Source: Bacillus paramycoides (GTDB taxonomy: Bacteria; Bacillota; Bacilli; Bacillales; Bacillaceae_G). Taken from it: a DNA stretch of 64,000 nucleotides. The translations under genes and the position numbers were made by a program. The notes under the pieces are model-generated. The model was not told where the DNA came from, searched no databases, and worked only from the letters and a program-made list of their open reading frames with translations. The stretch covers positions 62,001 to 126,000 of the forward strand of contig NZ_MAOI01000101.1 of the NCBI RefSeq assembly GCF_001884235.1. Reading direction: 5' to 3'. Position 1 is the stretch's first letter. Each line of letters opens with the position of its first letter. This document shows positions 52,667 through 62,407 of the stretch, one piece after another.

Positions 52667-53504
52667 ATAAATCTTTTACCCATATATTCATATCTTCCAA
52701 CTTATCAAAAATGTAACAATTATTCGCAAGTCTTCCTGTGTACGTATAGCCTAGTTGATGAAAGGCTGCATTCATACCAAAAGAAAGCGAACGAGCAATT
52801 GTATAGGAACAAAAAATAGATTTTTCTTGGAGCTCTTCCTCTAACTTAATTAGTAAACTTTTCATAAACCCATGTTTTCGATATTCAGGTAAGGTAGCAC
52901 AATTCGTTAATTCTGCATTTCCTTCTTTCACATTCATTTCAGCAGACGCTGTACTAATAATTTGTCCGTCGAATTCATATACGTAATAAATTGTATCGTC
53001 TTCCTTCATCGTCTGCTTTACATAACTCGCTTCATTTAAAGGTGTTGGATAAACTTCAAATACCTTTCCAAAGACGGTTGCTAATTCTACTGCGTCTTCT
53101 TCGGTCGCTTTTCTTAACACAAACTTCTCTGGGATTTCTTTTTCCTTTACTTCTTTTGCTTTTACACCGCTTAAAATAGTATCTTCTTCAGTCCAATGAA
53201 TACTATTTCGTCTTTCCTCATTATGATATTTCACGAAGAAGTACGCATCGTGTCCTTGAAAATAGTGAGGTATTGTTGCTTCTAATAAGAAACCGAAAGA
53301 GAGCCATGTTGAAACATGCTCTCCCTTTCCTTTTATAATACATTTAGTGAAAGAATGCTTCTCTGCTAATTCGTCAATTGTTTGTATAATACTTTCAACA
53401 TTTCCTGTATAGTGATCTACTCTAATACGTTTATTAAAATAGTCTAGAACTCCTTCTACTGTATAGTGCTTCGTCTGTTCTCTAAAAGATTCATAGTATT
53501 TCAT
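52647..53504 (-). CDS. ablB: Beta-lysine N6-acetyltransferase (YodP/AblB type)
   Basis: GNAT-fold enzyme of 285 residues. The N-terminal half resembles AblB (YESFREQTKHYTVEGVLDYF), and the C-terminal GNAT domain shows STASAEMNVKEGNAELTNCA and the acetyl-CoA loop LPEYRKHGFMKSLLIKLEEE near residue 217. In B. subtilis the same gene (yodP) is in the kamA operon and acetylates beta-lysine. Its last six residues (SRINGQ then stop) come from the bcr1 element; without it the protein would end SNYK. It starts four bases inside the yodQ stop. Confidence 0.9.
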   Translation of the reverse strand: MKYYESFREQTKHYTVEGVLDYFNKRIRVDHYTGNVESIIQTIDELAEKHSFTKCIIKGKGEHVSTWLSFGFLLEATIPHYFQGHDAYFFVKYHNEERRNSIHWTEEDTILSGVKAKEVKEKEIPEKFVLRKATEEDAVELATVFGKVFEVYPTPLNEASYVKQTMKEDDTIYYVYEFDGQIISTASAEMNVKEGNAELTNCATLPEYRKHGFMKSLLIKLEEELQEKSIFCSYTIARSLSFGMNAAFHQLGYTYTGRLANNCYIFDKLEDMNIWVKDLSRINGQ

Positions 53505-54769
53505 TTTTTCACCTCACACCAATCTAGTAATGTACATGCAATAATTTTTGCGGCAGCAATCATTTTATCAACTTCTATATATTCGTTTGGATAGTGTGCT
53601 ACTTTCGTCTCTCCTGGGCCAAATACTATCGTTGGTACATTAGCGATTTGTGTGAACAAACCTCCATCTGTTCCCCATGGAGATGCTTCTATAATCGGTT
53701 CGTTCCCTTCAATTTCAACAAAGTTATGTTGAAGCGTCTTAATAAGCTCATGCTCTTCATCTAGCTCACCAGGGACCCATCTCGCTCCAAACCATTCCAC
53801 TTCTACTGGATTTTCCACAAACCAACTGTCCACATCATTTAATTCACCGATCCAGCTTTCAAATTCTTCTTTTGCTGCCTCTATAGTCTCATTCGGCGCA
53901 ATACCACATCTTCCTTCTAAAATTAACGAATCAGGAACAGAACTTGGCCAACTACCACCTTCAATTTTTCCAATATTAATTGGAATTGGAATCGGAATTC
54001 CTTTAAATAACGGATCTGTAATTCGACCATTCCTCTTCTCTTCTAATTTTCTCAAATGCTCTACAACAAACATACTTTTTTCAATTGCACTTACTCCTTC
54101 ATAACGTGTACCACCGTGTGCTGCTTTTCCTTTTACATGTAGGCGAAACCACATTGAACCTTGTTGTTTTGGGAAAAACTTCATATTTGTTGGCTCTGGA
54201 ATAATAACACCATCTGCCTTATATCCACGTAAAATAGCTGCTAAAGTACCCGCACCACCACTCTCTTCTTCTATAACACTTTGAAAATGGATATCGCCTT
54301 TTAATTCAATACGAGACTCAATAATTGCTTCCATCGCAAGCATAAGTGCGACATTGCCACCCTTCATATCCGTCGTTCCACGGCCATATATACGATTTCC
54401 TATTTTCTCACCACTATAAGGATGATGGTCCCACTGATTTACATCCCCTTCTGGTACAACATCAATATGTCCATTTAAAATCATAGATTTCCCATCACCA
54501 CTACCTTTTAAAGTTGCTACAATGTTCGGGCTGTCTGAAAAACTTGTGCGCGGTGATACAAAATAAGGATGATCTTTCATTTTTGTAAACGAAGGCTCCC
54601 AAATATCGAGATCTAGACCTAACTCACGCAATTTTTCAATAACAATTGCCTGCGCACCACTTTCATCACCAGATACGCTCTTTTCTTGAATTAATCGCTT
54701 TAAAAATTTTACACTTTCTTCTTCATGACTCTCAATATAATCACAAACTTGTTTTTTTAATTGCTCCAT
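53501..54769 (-). CDS. yodQ: M20-family peptidase/deacylase (YodQ)
   Basis: Metal-dependent hydrolase of 422 residues, ArgE/DapE type. Motifs: LNGHIDVVPEGDVNQWDHHP near residue 98 (metal-binding H-x-D), RGTTDMKGGNVALMLAME near 130 (second D), IEEESGGAGTLA near 163 (catalytic Glu pair) and the last histidine in TKVAHYPNEYIEVDK near 403. It may deacylate an acetylated intermediate of beta-lysine breakdown. It overlaps ablB and follows yodR by 15 bases. Exact substrate unknown. Confidence 0.9.
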   Translation of the reverse strand: MEQLKKQVCDYIESHEEESVKFLKRLIQEKSVSGDESGAQAIVIEKLRELGLDLDIWEPSFTKMKDHPYFVSPRTSFSDSPNIVATLKGSGDGKSMILNGHIDVVPEGDVNQWDHHPYSGEKIGNRIYGRGTTDMKGGNVALMLAMEAIIESRIELKGDIHFQSVIEEESGGAGTLAAILRGYKADGVIIPEPTNMKFFPKQQGSMWFRLHVKGKAAHGGTRYEGVSAIEKSMFVVEHLRKLEEKRNGRITDPLFKGIPIPIPINIGKIEGGSWPSSVPDSLILEGRCGIAPNETIEAAKEEFESWIGELNDVDSWFVENPVEVEWFGARWVPGELDEEHELIKTLQHNFVEIEGNEPIIEASPWGTDGGLFTQIANVPTIVFGPGETKVAHYPNEYIEVDKMIAAAKIIACTLLDWCEVKK

Positions 54770-54784
54770 AGATTACAACTCCCC

Positions 54785-55453
54785 TCATTCAATTACTAGT
54801 AAATTTGAGCTTATATGAAAATCAGCCGCTGTATGTCGTTTTACATCTTCTACTGTGTATGGTCCCATTAATTCTTGTAAAACGAGTCCACTCGTAGTCA
54901 CTTCCATAACAGCCATATCTGTAATAATTAAATCTACACATTTTTTCGAAGTTAATGGCAATGTACACTCTGAAACGATTTTTGCATTTCCATATTTATC
55001 GACATGATTCATCACAACAACGACCCGTTTCGCTTTTTGTGCTAAATCCATTGCTCCCCCAATACCCGGAACACGTTTTCCTGGTACAATCCAGTTCGCT
55101 AAATCACCATTTTCACTTACTTGTAATGAGCCAAGAATCGTTACATCAAGTAAGCCTTTTCGAATCATACCAAATGCTGTGCAGCTATCGAAATAACTCG
55201 CTCCTGTAATAAGAGACGTTGGTAAACCCGCTGCGTTACATAAATTCTCATCTTCATTCCCTTTACTAGGCGTTGGTCCCATACCTACAATGCCGTTTTC
55301 TGCATGAAACATAACATTCATATCTTTTGGTAAATGATTCGGTACAAGCGATGGAATCCCAATACCTAAATTTACAATCATGCCATTTTGAATTTCTTTC
55401 GCTGCACGTCTTGCAATCTTATCTCTCACTTCTACGCCCATACCCATTTCCAA
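54785..55453 (-). CDS. yodR: CoA-transferase subunit beta (YodR)
   Basis: A 222-residue B subunit of a 3-oxoacid/acetoacetate-type CoA-transferase. The catalytic glutamate is in MFHAENGIVGMGPTP near residue 49, and GMIRKGLLDVTILGSLQV near 95 and NWIVPGKRVPGIGGAMDLAQ near 118 are family motifs. It overlaps yodS by 22 bases, as A/B subunits usually do, and together they should move CoA onto a keto or amino acid intermediate. Start ATG could also be codon 3 (MGMGVEVRD). Confidence 0.92.
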   Translation of the reverse strand: MEMGMGVEVRDKIARRAAKEIQNGMIVNLGIGIPSLVPNHLPKDMNVMFHAENGIVGMGPTPSKGNEDENLCNAAGLPTSLITGASYFDSCTAFGMIRKGLLDVTILGSLQVSENGDLANWIVPGKRVPGIGGAMDLAQKAKRVVVVMNHVDKYGNAKIVSECTLPLTSKKCVDLIITDMAVMEVTTSGLVLQELMGPYTVEDVKRHTAADFHISSNLLVIE

Positions 55454-56130
55454 TTCACTCCTTCCGATGGCACGATATAATTTACGAATACACCTGGAAC
55501 GACAATTTCCTCTGGATCTAAACTTCCAAGTGGAACAATTTCTTCTGCTTCTACAATCGTTATATCCCCAGCCATGGCTACATGAGGATTCATATTACGA
55601 GCGCTTTTATCAAATACAAGATTGCCAAACGGGTCCGCTTTTTTCGCATATACAATTGCAACTTCAGCTGTTAATGCTGTTTCAACTAAATATGTCTTTC
55701 CATTCATTTCAACTGTGCGTTTGCCTTCTTCTACAATCGTATCAACACCAACATCGACTAATATACCACCAAGCCCTACGCCGCCAGCACGAATGCGCTC
55801 TGCTAAAGTTCCTTGTGGAGAAAACTCAATTTGTAATCTTCCTTCATTTAACTGCCTTCCCGCATTTGGATTTGATCCAATATGAGAAGTAACTAAAGAT
55901 TTAACTCTTTCATTCGTAACAAGACGACCGATTCCTACATCGGGAAATCCAGTATCATTTCCTATTAAATTTAAATTCGTAACTCCTTTTTCTAAAATAG
56001 CCTGGATTAAAGATGGAGGGGATCCGATCCCTCCAAATCCCCCAAACATTAATGTCATATCAGCATGGAACAAAGAAATTACTTCCTCTATTTCTTTTAA
56101 TTTACCAAATGTATTTGTAATAGTTGTCAT
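55432..56130 (-). CDS. yodS: CoA-transferase subunit alpha (YodS)
   Basis: A 232-residue A subunit. The characteristic motif TLMFGGFGGIGSPPSLIQAI near residue 26 binds CoA, and FSPQGTLAERIRAGGVGLGG near 108 is another family signature. It partners with YodR downstream and overlaps the stop of yodT upstream by four bases. The whole set is translationally coupled. Confidence 0.92.
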   Translation of the reverse strand: MTTITNTFGKLKEIEEVISLFHADMTLMFGGFGGIGSPPSLIQAILEKGVTNLNLIGNDTGFPDVGIGRLVTNERVKSLVTSHIGSNPNAGRQLNEGRLQIEFSPQGTLAERIRAGGVGLGGILVDVGVDTIVEEGKRTVEMNGKTYLVETALTAEVAIVYAKKADPFGNLVFDKSARNMNPHVAMAGDITIVEAEEIVPLGSLDPEEIVVPGVFVNYIVPSEGVNWKWVWA

Positions 56131-57437
56131 GCGATACTATGCCCTCCTTTTTGCATCATCTCTTCCACACTCTTTGCAAAAATTGAAAGTAATTCATCTA
56201 ATTCGGAATATGTAGTTGTCATTGGTGGTGCCACAAGCAGTGCACTATCCTCTTTTCCTGCTTGCCCTGAAACAGCTTGGTATAAGAGAAGTCCATTTTT
56301 AGCTGCAACTGAAATGAGCTCCGACGCCTTTGTAAACGGTTGCAATTCTATTCCAATCAGCAACCCTTTTCCGCGCACATCGGCAATGATTGTCGATTGT
56401 TGCTGAACTTTCTGTAACCCTTTTATTAAATATTCTCCCTTTTCCGCTGTTTTTTCAGGTAGATTATGTTTCTCCATATATTCAATAACAGCTAAAGCTG
56501 TCGCCGCAGACAATGGATTTGCACTTAGCGTATGCCCGCTCATAACAGAACGTGATCCTCGTAAAATCGGCTCCATAACGCGGTCACTTACAATTGTCGC
56601 TGCCATCGGTGTATAACCCGCTCCTAATCCCTTACCAAGCGTCATAATATCCGGCTCTACACCCCAGTGCTCCATCGCAAACCATGCACCAGTACGACCG
56701 AGCCCAGTCATTACTTCATCTGCAATAAATAAAATATCGTAATGACTACAAATATCTTTAATTACTTTATAATATTCTTTCGGTGGGACAACCGCGCCCC
56801 CAGCTGCTCCGATAATCGGTTCAGCGATAAAAGCTGCAATATGCTCTGCACCAATTCGATCAATTGCTCTTTCTAGTTCAGTCGCACAAGAAAGCTGACA
56901 AGTTGGATACACCTTTTGGACAGGGCATCTAAAACAATATGGAGCCGGAACAGTTGGGTAATCTTCCAAAATAGACACGAAACGTTGTCTGCGCAGCGGG
57001 TGCCCAGACATAGATAAAGCTCCCATTGTAATACCGTGATAGCTCATCCACCGTGACAAAATTTTATGTTTCCCTTGAATACCACGCTCCTGAAAATGCT
57101 GAATTGCAATTTTCATAGCTGTTTCATTTGCTTCCGTACCACTATTCACAAAAAAGCTCCAGTTTAAATCGCCTACACTTAAGTCACTTAACTTCTTCGC
57201 CAACTTTTCAGCTGGTTCACTCGTAAACTGTGATCTATAAACGAAAGCAATTTCCTCTGCCTGCTTTTTAATTACCTCCGCAATCTCTGCTACGCCATGT
57301 CCGATACCTGCCGTAATCGCTCCTGACGAACCATCAAAATATTTATTTCCATTTTGATCATATAAGTACACACCTTTTCCATGTGAGATCATTGGATACG
57401 GCTGACCAACAAGTGGCTTAATTAAGTAATCGCGCAT
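56127..57437 (-). CDS. yodT: Class III PLP aminotransferase (YodT)
   Basis: Aminotransferase of about 436 residues, omega-amino acid type. Seen are FVNSGTEANETAMKIA near residue 96, LFIADEVMTGLGRTGAWFAM near 225, and the PLP lysine in LGKGLGAGYTPMAAT near 260. Start at 57437 (MRDYLIKPLVGQPYPMISHG) is four bases after GGGGGAG; the extended frame to 57530 is not supported. It is the first gene of the yodT-yodS-yodR-yodQ-ablB operon and probably removes an amino group from a beta-lysine derivative. A CATATATATA motif about 25-35 bases upstream could be a sporulation -10. Confidence 0.9.
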   Translation of the reverse strand: MRDYLIKPLVGQPYPMISHGKGVYLYDQNGNKYFDGSSGAITAGIGHGVAEIAEVIKKQAEEIAFVYRSQFTSEPAEKLAKKLSDLSVGDLNWSFFVNSGTEANETAMKIAIQHFQERGIQGKHKILSRWMSYHGITMGALSMSGHPLRRQRFVSILEDYPTVPAPYCFRCPVQKVYPTCQLSCATELERAIDRIGAEHIAAFIAEPIIGAAGGAVVPPKEYYKVIKDICSHYDILFIADEVMTGLGRTGAWFAMEHWGVEPDIMTLGKGLGAGYTPMAATIVSDRVMEPILRGSRSVMSGHTLSANPLSAATALAVIEYMEKHNLPEKTAEKGEYLIKGLQKVQQQSTIIADVRGKGLLIGIELQPFTKASELISVAAKNGLLLYQAVSGQAGKEDSALLVAPPMTTTYSELDELLSIFAKSVEEMMQKGGHSIA

Positions 57438-57530
57438 AGCGCTCCCCCATTTCTCCAATTTGTATATATATATGAAGAAAATTGACGTTTCTTTCATAAA
57501 AAAAGAATTCTCTGCAAAAGCAGTGAACAT

Positions 57531-58246
57531 ATCAAAAAACTATTATAAAATATACAAATGAGTGCTAAATATTAGTGTAAAACAGAAAATTCAGAACTTA
57601 AATCAAAGACCAACCCTTGCCTATACGCTTTCATTACCCTCCCCTATATAAAATAAACAACTAAACAACTATTCTCTTAATATAATGTCAGCTTCCCTCA
57701 TTTGCTGACATTGTGTAAACTTCGACGGAACTCCTGTTATTCTCCTTCCTATTCCATTACTTTATATTGCATATTTTCAAATAAAATTCGACAATACACT
57801 TAGACGCATGGATAACACCCACTCTTACTTAAACATTTAATATCAGCTGTTTAGTACAATAAAAAAAGAACCGATTAACCACATTAATCAGTTCGGCACG
57901 ACGCTCTTTTATCCGTTATTACCTTATCCAACAACAATTACTAACATTTATAGAAATACTCATAGTGCAAATCCATAATTCGTAGTACAGCCTAAAGCAC
58001 GAAATCCTCCATAACTACATTCCACATAACTATCGGGATATCCACCTCCAAGGTGCCACTCCTTCCATCAAAGTCAAACTACCTTTCCATTATAAATTAT
58101 GTAGGACAATTATCACTTTGTATGTGTGTTTGCCTATAAATAAAAAAATCCCTAGCTTAACTTTTCTCATTTAGAAAAGCAAGTTTTTCGCATAACCCAT
58201 TTCCCGCTCCGCATATAATTGTAATGATGATAAAGGAGGAATGTTA
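57531..58246. other. Long spacer between operons
   Basis: Contains the yodT promoter region, a minus-strand terminator (57861-57893) and, at about 57965-58060 on minus, a short open stretch reading GGGYPDSYVECSYGGFRALG with no start codon or ribosome binding site, possibly a relic of a small glycine-rich spore protein. Nothing else recognised. Confidence 0.45.
57861..57893 (-). terminator. Terminator with no clear gene
   Basis: GAACTGATTAA (minus) pairs with TTAATCGGTTC around GTGG-type loop and is followed by TTTTTTT. No intact gene precedes it, which supports a lost small gene at about 57965-58060. Confidence 0.7.
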
Positions 58247-58996
58247 ATGGCTCAATCTGAAATTGAAAAATATGGACAAGAGGCTACACGTTACGAACAG
58301 CTCGCCCGTTACTATCAATACCGCAATCCTAAAAAGTATGTAGAACTATATATGAAATACTATGATGCGATTACAAAACTTGTACAGGCATATGAAAAAA
58401 GAGATTCACAAGAAGCGACTTTACCGTCACATATGAGAATTTTCCACTCAGCTCCCCATACACCAGCCGTTGATATTATAGTAAACGGACAAAAGGTGAT
58501 TAAAAATATTTCTTTTAAACAATTCAGTCCTTATTTATCTTTAGTGCAAGGAAAATACCGTATTGATATTGTCCCTGTCGGAAACGAAACTCCAATATTC
58601 TCAGCATTAGTACCAATAATGGGGAATCACACTTATACTCTTGCAGCGATCAATAGCGATAATCATCTCCAATTACAACCTATTCTTGATAATACTCATT
58701 TACCATCTGGTCAAGCAAAAATACGATTTGCACATCTTTCCCCAGATACCCCAGTTGTAAATGTAGATTTAAAAGATAGTGATCATTTATTTGAAAATGT
58801 ACTCTTTAAACAAATAACAGATTTTTTACAAGTTAGCCCCGGTACAGCGGATATTGAAGTTTCACTTGCTGATACAAAAAAAGTACTTTTAACCATACCG
58901 AAATTCAAAGTTGAACCAAATACAATTTACACAATTTCAATTGTAGGTTATTCAACTGAGGATCCAAAGTTAGAGGCCGTTATGCTTACAAATTAA
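58247..58996 (+). CDS. DUF4397-domain protein
   Basis: A 249-residue protein without a signal peptide. The N-terminus is helical (EIEKYGQEATRYEQLARYYQ and MKYYDAITKLVQAYEKRDSQ), then two DUF4397 repeats: MRIFHSAPHTPAVDIIVNGQ near residue 64 and IRFAHLSPDTPVVNVDLKDS near 160. Such beta-sandwich repeats are common in Bacillus surface or spore proteins. AAAGGAGG lies a few bases before two close ATG codons; the second (58247) is chosen. Function unknown. It ends in a perfect terminator. Confidence 0.85.
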   Translation: MAQSEIEKYGQEATRYEQLARYYQYRNPKKYVELYMKYYDAITKLVQAYEKRDSQEATLPSHMRIFHSAPHTPAVDIIVNGQKVIKNISFKQFSPYLSLVQGKYRIDIVPVGNETPIFSALVPIMGNHTYTLAAINSDNHLQLQPILDNTHLPSGQAKIRFAHLSPDTPVVNVDLKDSDHLFENVLFKQITDFLQVSPGTADIEVSLADTKKVLLTIPKFKVEPNTIYTISIVGYSTEDPKLEAVMLTN

Positions 58997-59031
58997 AACA
59001 GTCTACACCATTCGTATGGTGTAGACTGTTT
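58997..59031. terminator. Bidirectional terminator
   Basis: AAACAGTCTACACCAT pairs with ATGGTGTAGACTGTTT around a 4-base loop. It serves both the DUF4397 gene and the convergent histidine kinase gene. Confidence 0.93.
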
Positions 59032-60163
59032 ATTTTTGAAAGGCAATTTGAAATTCTGTCCAATCATTATTCGAACGACACAATATGGATCCGTTATGTT
59101 TTTCTACTATTTGTTTACATACGAAAAGTCCAATACCAGTTCCTAGCTTTTTAGTAGTTACAAATGGCTCAAAAATGGTTTCTACATTTTCTGCTGGAAT
59201 CATAGGCCCATTATTTTTTATAACAATGCGAATAGTTGTATCCTCTTCAAATACATCAATGATAATTTTCCGCTCTTCTTTCATTGATTCAAGAGCATCA
59301 ATCGAGTTCATTAAAATATTTAAAACTACTTGTCTCACTTCACTCCGATAGCCAACGAGCGGAATTGGGTACGGCAAATTCTTTTCAATTGAAACATTTG
59401 CATTCACTAAACTCGGATACAAGAACTGTATAATATCTTGAAACAAGTCATTAAGCCAAAATCGTTCAGATTCATTCCACATTTCTTTTTTCGATACAAG
59501 TAAAAATTGCGAAATCCTAAAATTTAATTGATCTAATTCATGCGAAATAATATCTAAATATGATAGATTAGGATAATCCGTCTTCAATAACTTTACAAAT
59601 CCCATAATTGAAGTTAGTGGATTACGAAATTCATGCACAAAACTAGCCGACATTTGCCCTAAAATCGTAAGCCTTTCTTTATGTGTTTCATTTATATATT
59701 GCTGTTTTTCTTCCAAATTTCTCGTTATAATTTCTGAGTATTTTAAAACGGTATAATAAATTAATTTGTCAAAACAAGTATGTATTTTGGCCATAATCGG
59801 TTTCAGTTCACGAGCGCTTACATCCAATTCGCACATTGCTTCAAAAAGTTCATTTCTTCCCACATTTGCATTGTAGACAAAATCTCCAATATTCGCATCT
59901 GCCCCTGCACGCTCAATGGCAATTTTCTCACATAATGGCTGAAGATAATTAATGTCTTTATCTTCCATAATAAGTTCGATAATTAACTCTAATAAATTCT
60001 CTCCATTTTGAACTACTTCGTGTTTAAATGGATCTTTTTCGGAAATTATCATTTTGTTTTTCCAGTTCTCTACGAATTGGTGCCTGTTGTTTTTCAAGTG
60101 CGAACAAAATACTTCTTTAATATCCTTATCGATTGGAAAAACCTCCATTCCCTCCATTTCCAT
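59030..60163 (-). CDS. Soluble sensor histidine kinase
   Basis: Cytoplasmic kinase of 377 residues. The N-terminal ~165 residues form a helical sensor (RsbRD-like, starting HLKNNRHQFVENWKNKMIIS). The phospho-acceptor is in SASFVHEFRNPLTSIMGFVK near residue 180, followed by an ATPase domain with the N box VLNILMNSIDAL near 288 and the G boxes TTKKLGTGIGLFVCKQI near 340. No response regulator gene is adjacent, so it is an orphan, as expected of kinases feeding the Spo0A phosphorelay. Start among three close ATG codons is uncertain. Confidence 0.88.
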   Translation of the reverse strand: MEMEGMEVFPIDKDIKEVFCSHLKNNRHQFVENWKNKMIISEKDPFKHEVVQNGENLLELIIELIMEDKDINYLQPLCEKIAIERAGADANIGDFVYNANVGRNELFEAMCELDVSARELKPIMAKIHTCFDKLIYYTVLKYSEIITRNLEEKQQYINETHKERLTILGQMSASFVHEFRNPLTSIMGFVKLLKTDYPNLSYLDIISHELDQLNFRISQFLLVSKKEMWNESERFWLNDLFQDIIQFLYPSLVNANVSIEKNLPYPIPLVGYRSEVRQVVLNILMNSIDALESMKEERKIIIDVFEEDTTIRIVIKNNGPMIPAENVETIFEPFVTTKKLGTGIGLFVCKQIVEKHNGSILCRSNNDWTEFQIAFQK

Positions 60164-60400
60164 ACGACGAATACCCTTTATATTTTGAATATTAACACAA
60201 AAAATACAATTCGTTAATAGATTATTGTCACATTTTGTTAATTTCTGTTGATAAAATTTATTTTCCCTTCCTTATTTTATACTTTGTATTCATATATCCC
60301 TTTTTCCTTCTCACTTTTTTTAGTTTTTTCGCATTCAACACGACTTTTTTGCATCCTTTTTAATTCTTGCGTACAATAGGAAGTGAAAGGTGTGAAAAAT

Positions 60401-60796
60401 ATGGTAAATAAAAATGTGGAAGACTATCTTCAAGAGGGCATTTATGGCCAAAAGCAAAACAAACCAGAAGAACGTAATATGTACTTAACTACATTACGTG
60501 AGCGCGTAGAAGTCGCTTTAACAATCGGTCAAGTAATGCAAAGTAATGTGTATACAGAAGTAACGGGTAGCATTATGCGTACTTCTCAATCATTACAACT
60601 ATTTCTAAATGGTAGCATTGCTTACCCACATTTATCAAAATACATTAAATTAGCAAATGAAAAAAATGTTCCTTTTACAATTGTTCAAAATAAAGGCACA
60701 GAAACACCAATCGGTTTAGTACTATCTCATAGCACTGCTGTAGATAAAGAACAAATTTATGTTGAAGATGATATTTTCAAACAAGAAATGAAGTAA
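60401..60796 (+). CDS. yueI: YueI family protein
   Basis: A 131-residue soluble protein starting MVNKNVEDYLQEGIYGQKQN, with PEERNMYLTTLRERVEVALT near residue 24 and SLQLFLNGSIAYPHLSKYIK near 67. This matches YueI (DUF1694), which resembles a ribosomal protein L7Ae-like fold; the role is unknown. Start at 60401 follows GAAAGGTG by eight bases. Monocistronic. Confidence 0.9.
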   Translation: MVNKNVEDYLQEGIYGQKQNKPEERNMYLTTLRERVEVALTIGQVMQSNVYTEVTGSIMRTSQSLQLFLNGSIAYPHLSKYIKLANEKNVPFTIVQNKGTETPIGLVLSHSTAVDKEQIYVEDDIFKQEMK

Positions 60797-60799
60797 TAT

Positions 60800-60833
60800 A
60801 AAAGGTACACTTGTTTCATCAAGTGTACCTTTT
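60800..60833. terminator. Bidirectional terminator
   Basis: AAAAGGTACACTTG pairs perfectly with CAAGTGTACCTTTT between the convergent yueI and aldehyde dehydrogenase genes. Confidence 0.93.
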
Positions 60834-60836
60834 ACT

Positions 60837-62261
60837 TTATTTTTTAATACAAACTAATTTCATTTCTGTCATTTCTTCTATTGCATACTTAATTCCTTCA
60901 CGTCCCGTACCACTCTCTTTCACACCACCATAAGGCATATGATCTACTCTGAACGTTGGAATATCATTAATCATGACACCACCGACTTCTAATTCATCAA
61001 TGGCATGCATTGCTTTAGATAAATTATTTGTAAATAAACCAGCTTGTAGACCGTAGCGCGAATTATTTACTTGCTCTAAAGCCTCATCAAATTCTTTAAA
61101 TGTATTTACAGTCATAAGTGGGCCGAATACTTCTTGACACTGTACAGACACATGTTCTGGAACATTTGTTAATACCGTTGGTTCAAATATCCTTGCATCA
61201 CGCTTTTTACCACCGTATAAAACATTTGCTCCTTCCTTTATAGCTTCTTGCACCCATAATTCAATTCGCTCTACATCTTTTTTCGAAATGAGAGCAGATA
61301 CATCTGTATCTTCATTGAGCGGATCACCTACAACTACCGTTTCCATCGCTTTTTTTAACTTCGTAAGAAATTCATCCATTTTCTTTTCATGTACAAATAC
61401 ACGTTGTACCGAAATACAAACCTGTCCATTGTTAACAAAAGCTCCCCATTTTACACGTTCAATAATCTCATCCGTTAACTCCACGTCTTCATCAATAATA
61501 ACTGCAGCGTTTGACCCTAATTCTAACGTCACTCGCTTTAATCCAGCCTTTTCCTTAATACCAATTCCAACTTTTGGGCTTCCTGTAAAAGTAATAGAAG
61601 CGACATCATCGCTCTTTACTATTGCTTCTCCTACAATTGAGCCTGGTCCAGATATAATGTTGAAGGCACCATTTGGTAATCCTGCTTCTTCAAATAATTC
61701 AACTAATGCGTAAGACGATAATGGCGTTTGATCAGCTGGCTTTAACACAATTGTATTTCCAGCAGCAATTGCAGGACCTACTTTATGCGCTACTAAATTT
61801 AGCGGGAAATTAAATGGTGTAATAGCACCGATAACCCCTATTGACTTTCGGATTGTATATGCAATACGCCCATCTGCACCTGGTGCAGCGTCTAATGGTA
61901 ATGTCTCACCATATATACGCTTTGCTTCTTCTGCTGCAAACTTATATGTTTGAACAGTGCGATCTACCTCTCCCCTTGCAGCACGAATCGGTTTTGCAGC
62001 TTCTTTTGCAATAATCTCTGCAAACTCTTCTCTTCTCTCATCCATTTTTTGTGCAACCTTTTCTAAAATAGTTGCGCGATCGTATGCTGATAATTTTTTC
62101 ATTTCTTTCATTGCATTTTTAGCTGAAGTAATTGCTTCCTTAACATCCTCTTCTGTTCCTTGCGCAATTTCCGCTAATGTTTCTTCAGAATATGGTGCAT
62201 ACAACGGTTTATACGTCCCTACTGATTTCCATTCTCCATTTATATATAAATTCTTTTTCAT
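60837..62261 (-). CDS. NAD(P)-dependent aldehyde dehydrogenase
   Basis: Aldehyde dehydrogenase of 474 residues, start MKKNLYINGEWKSVGTYKPL at 62261 after GGAAGGAG; the frame to 62348 is extra. The active-site cysteine is in NNGQVCISVQRVFVHE near residue 281, the glutamate in VTLELGSNAAVIIDED near 247, and AITPFNFPLNLVAHKVGPAI near 145 is the cofactor entry. Closest in look to lactaldehyde/glycolaldehyde or non-phosphorylating GAPDH-like members. Substrate not fixed. Monocistronic. Confidence 0.87.
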   Translation of the reverse strand: MKKNLYINGEWKSVGTYKPLYAPYSEETLAEIAQGTEEDVKEAITSAKNAMKEMKKLSAYDRATILEKVAQKMDERREEFAEIIAKEAAKPIRAARGEVDRTVQTYKFAAEEAKRIYGETLPLDAAPGADGRIAYTIRKSIGVIGAITPFNFPLNLVAHKVGPAIAAGNTIVLKPADQTPLSSYALVELFEEAGLPNGAFNIISGPGSIVGEAIVKSDDVASITFTGSPKVGIGIKEKAGLKRVTLELGSNAAVIIDEDVELTDEIIERVKWGAFVNNGQVCISVQRVFVHEKKMDEFLTKLKKAMETVVVGDPLNEDTDVSALISKKDVERIELWVQEAIKEGANVLYGGKKRDARIFEPTVLTNVPEHVSVQCQEVFGPLMTVNTFKEFDEALEQVNNSRYGLQAGLFTNNLSKAMHAIDELEVGGVMINDIPTFRVDHMPYGGVKESGTGREGIKYAIEEMTEMKLVCIKK

Positions 62262-62379
62262 AATGGTTCTCCTTCCGAATATTTGTATACAATAATATAT
62301 TGCATTTATTTCACCTAGTGAAAGGTCTGACTTATATAATTGTATCATAGCCCAAATTTACCAAAAAACATTTTGCTCA

Positions 62380-62407
62380 AAAAAAACTCTGCTACAAAGC
62401 AGAGTTT
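62380..62407 (-). terminator. Terminator of the CNNM/CorC gene
   Basis: AAACTCTGCT pairs with AGCAGAGTTT, overlapping the stop codon at 62406; on minus it is followed by TTTTTTTGAG. Confidence 0.9.

Noticed and set aside
57438-57530. Longer N-terminus for YodT
   Set aside because: The extension is AT-rich promoter DNA; GGGGGAG four bases before 57437 marks the start.
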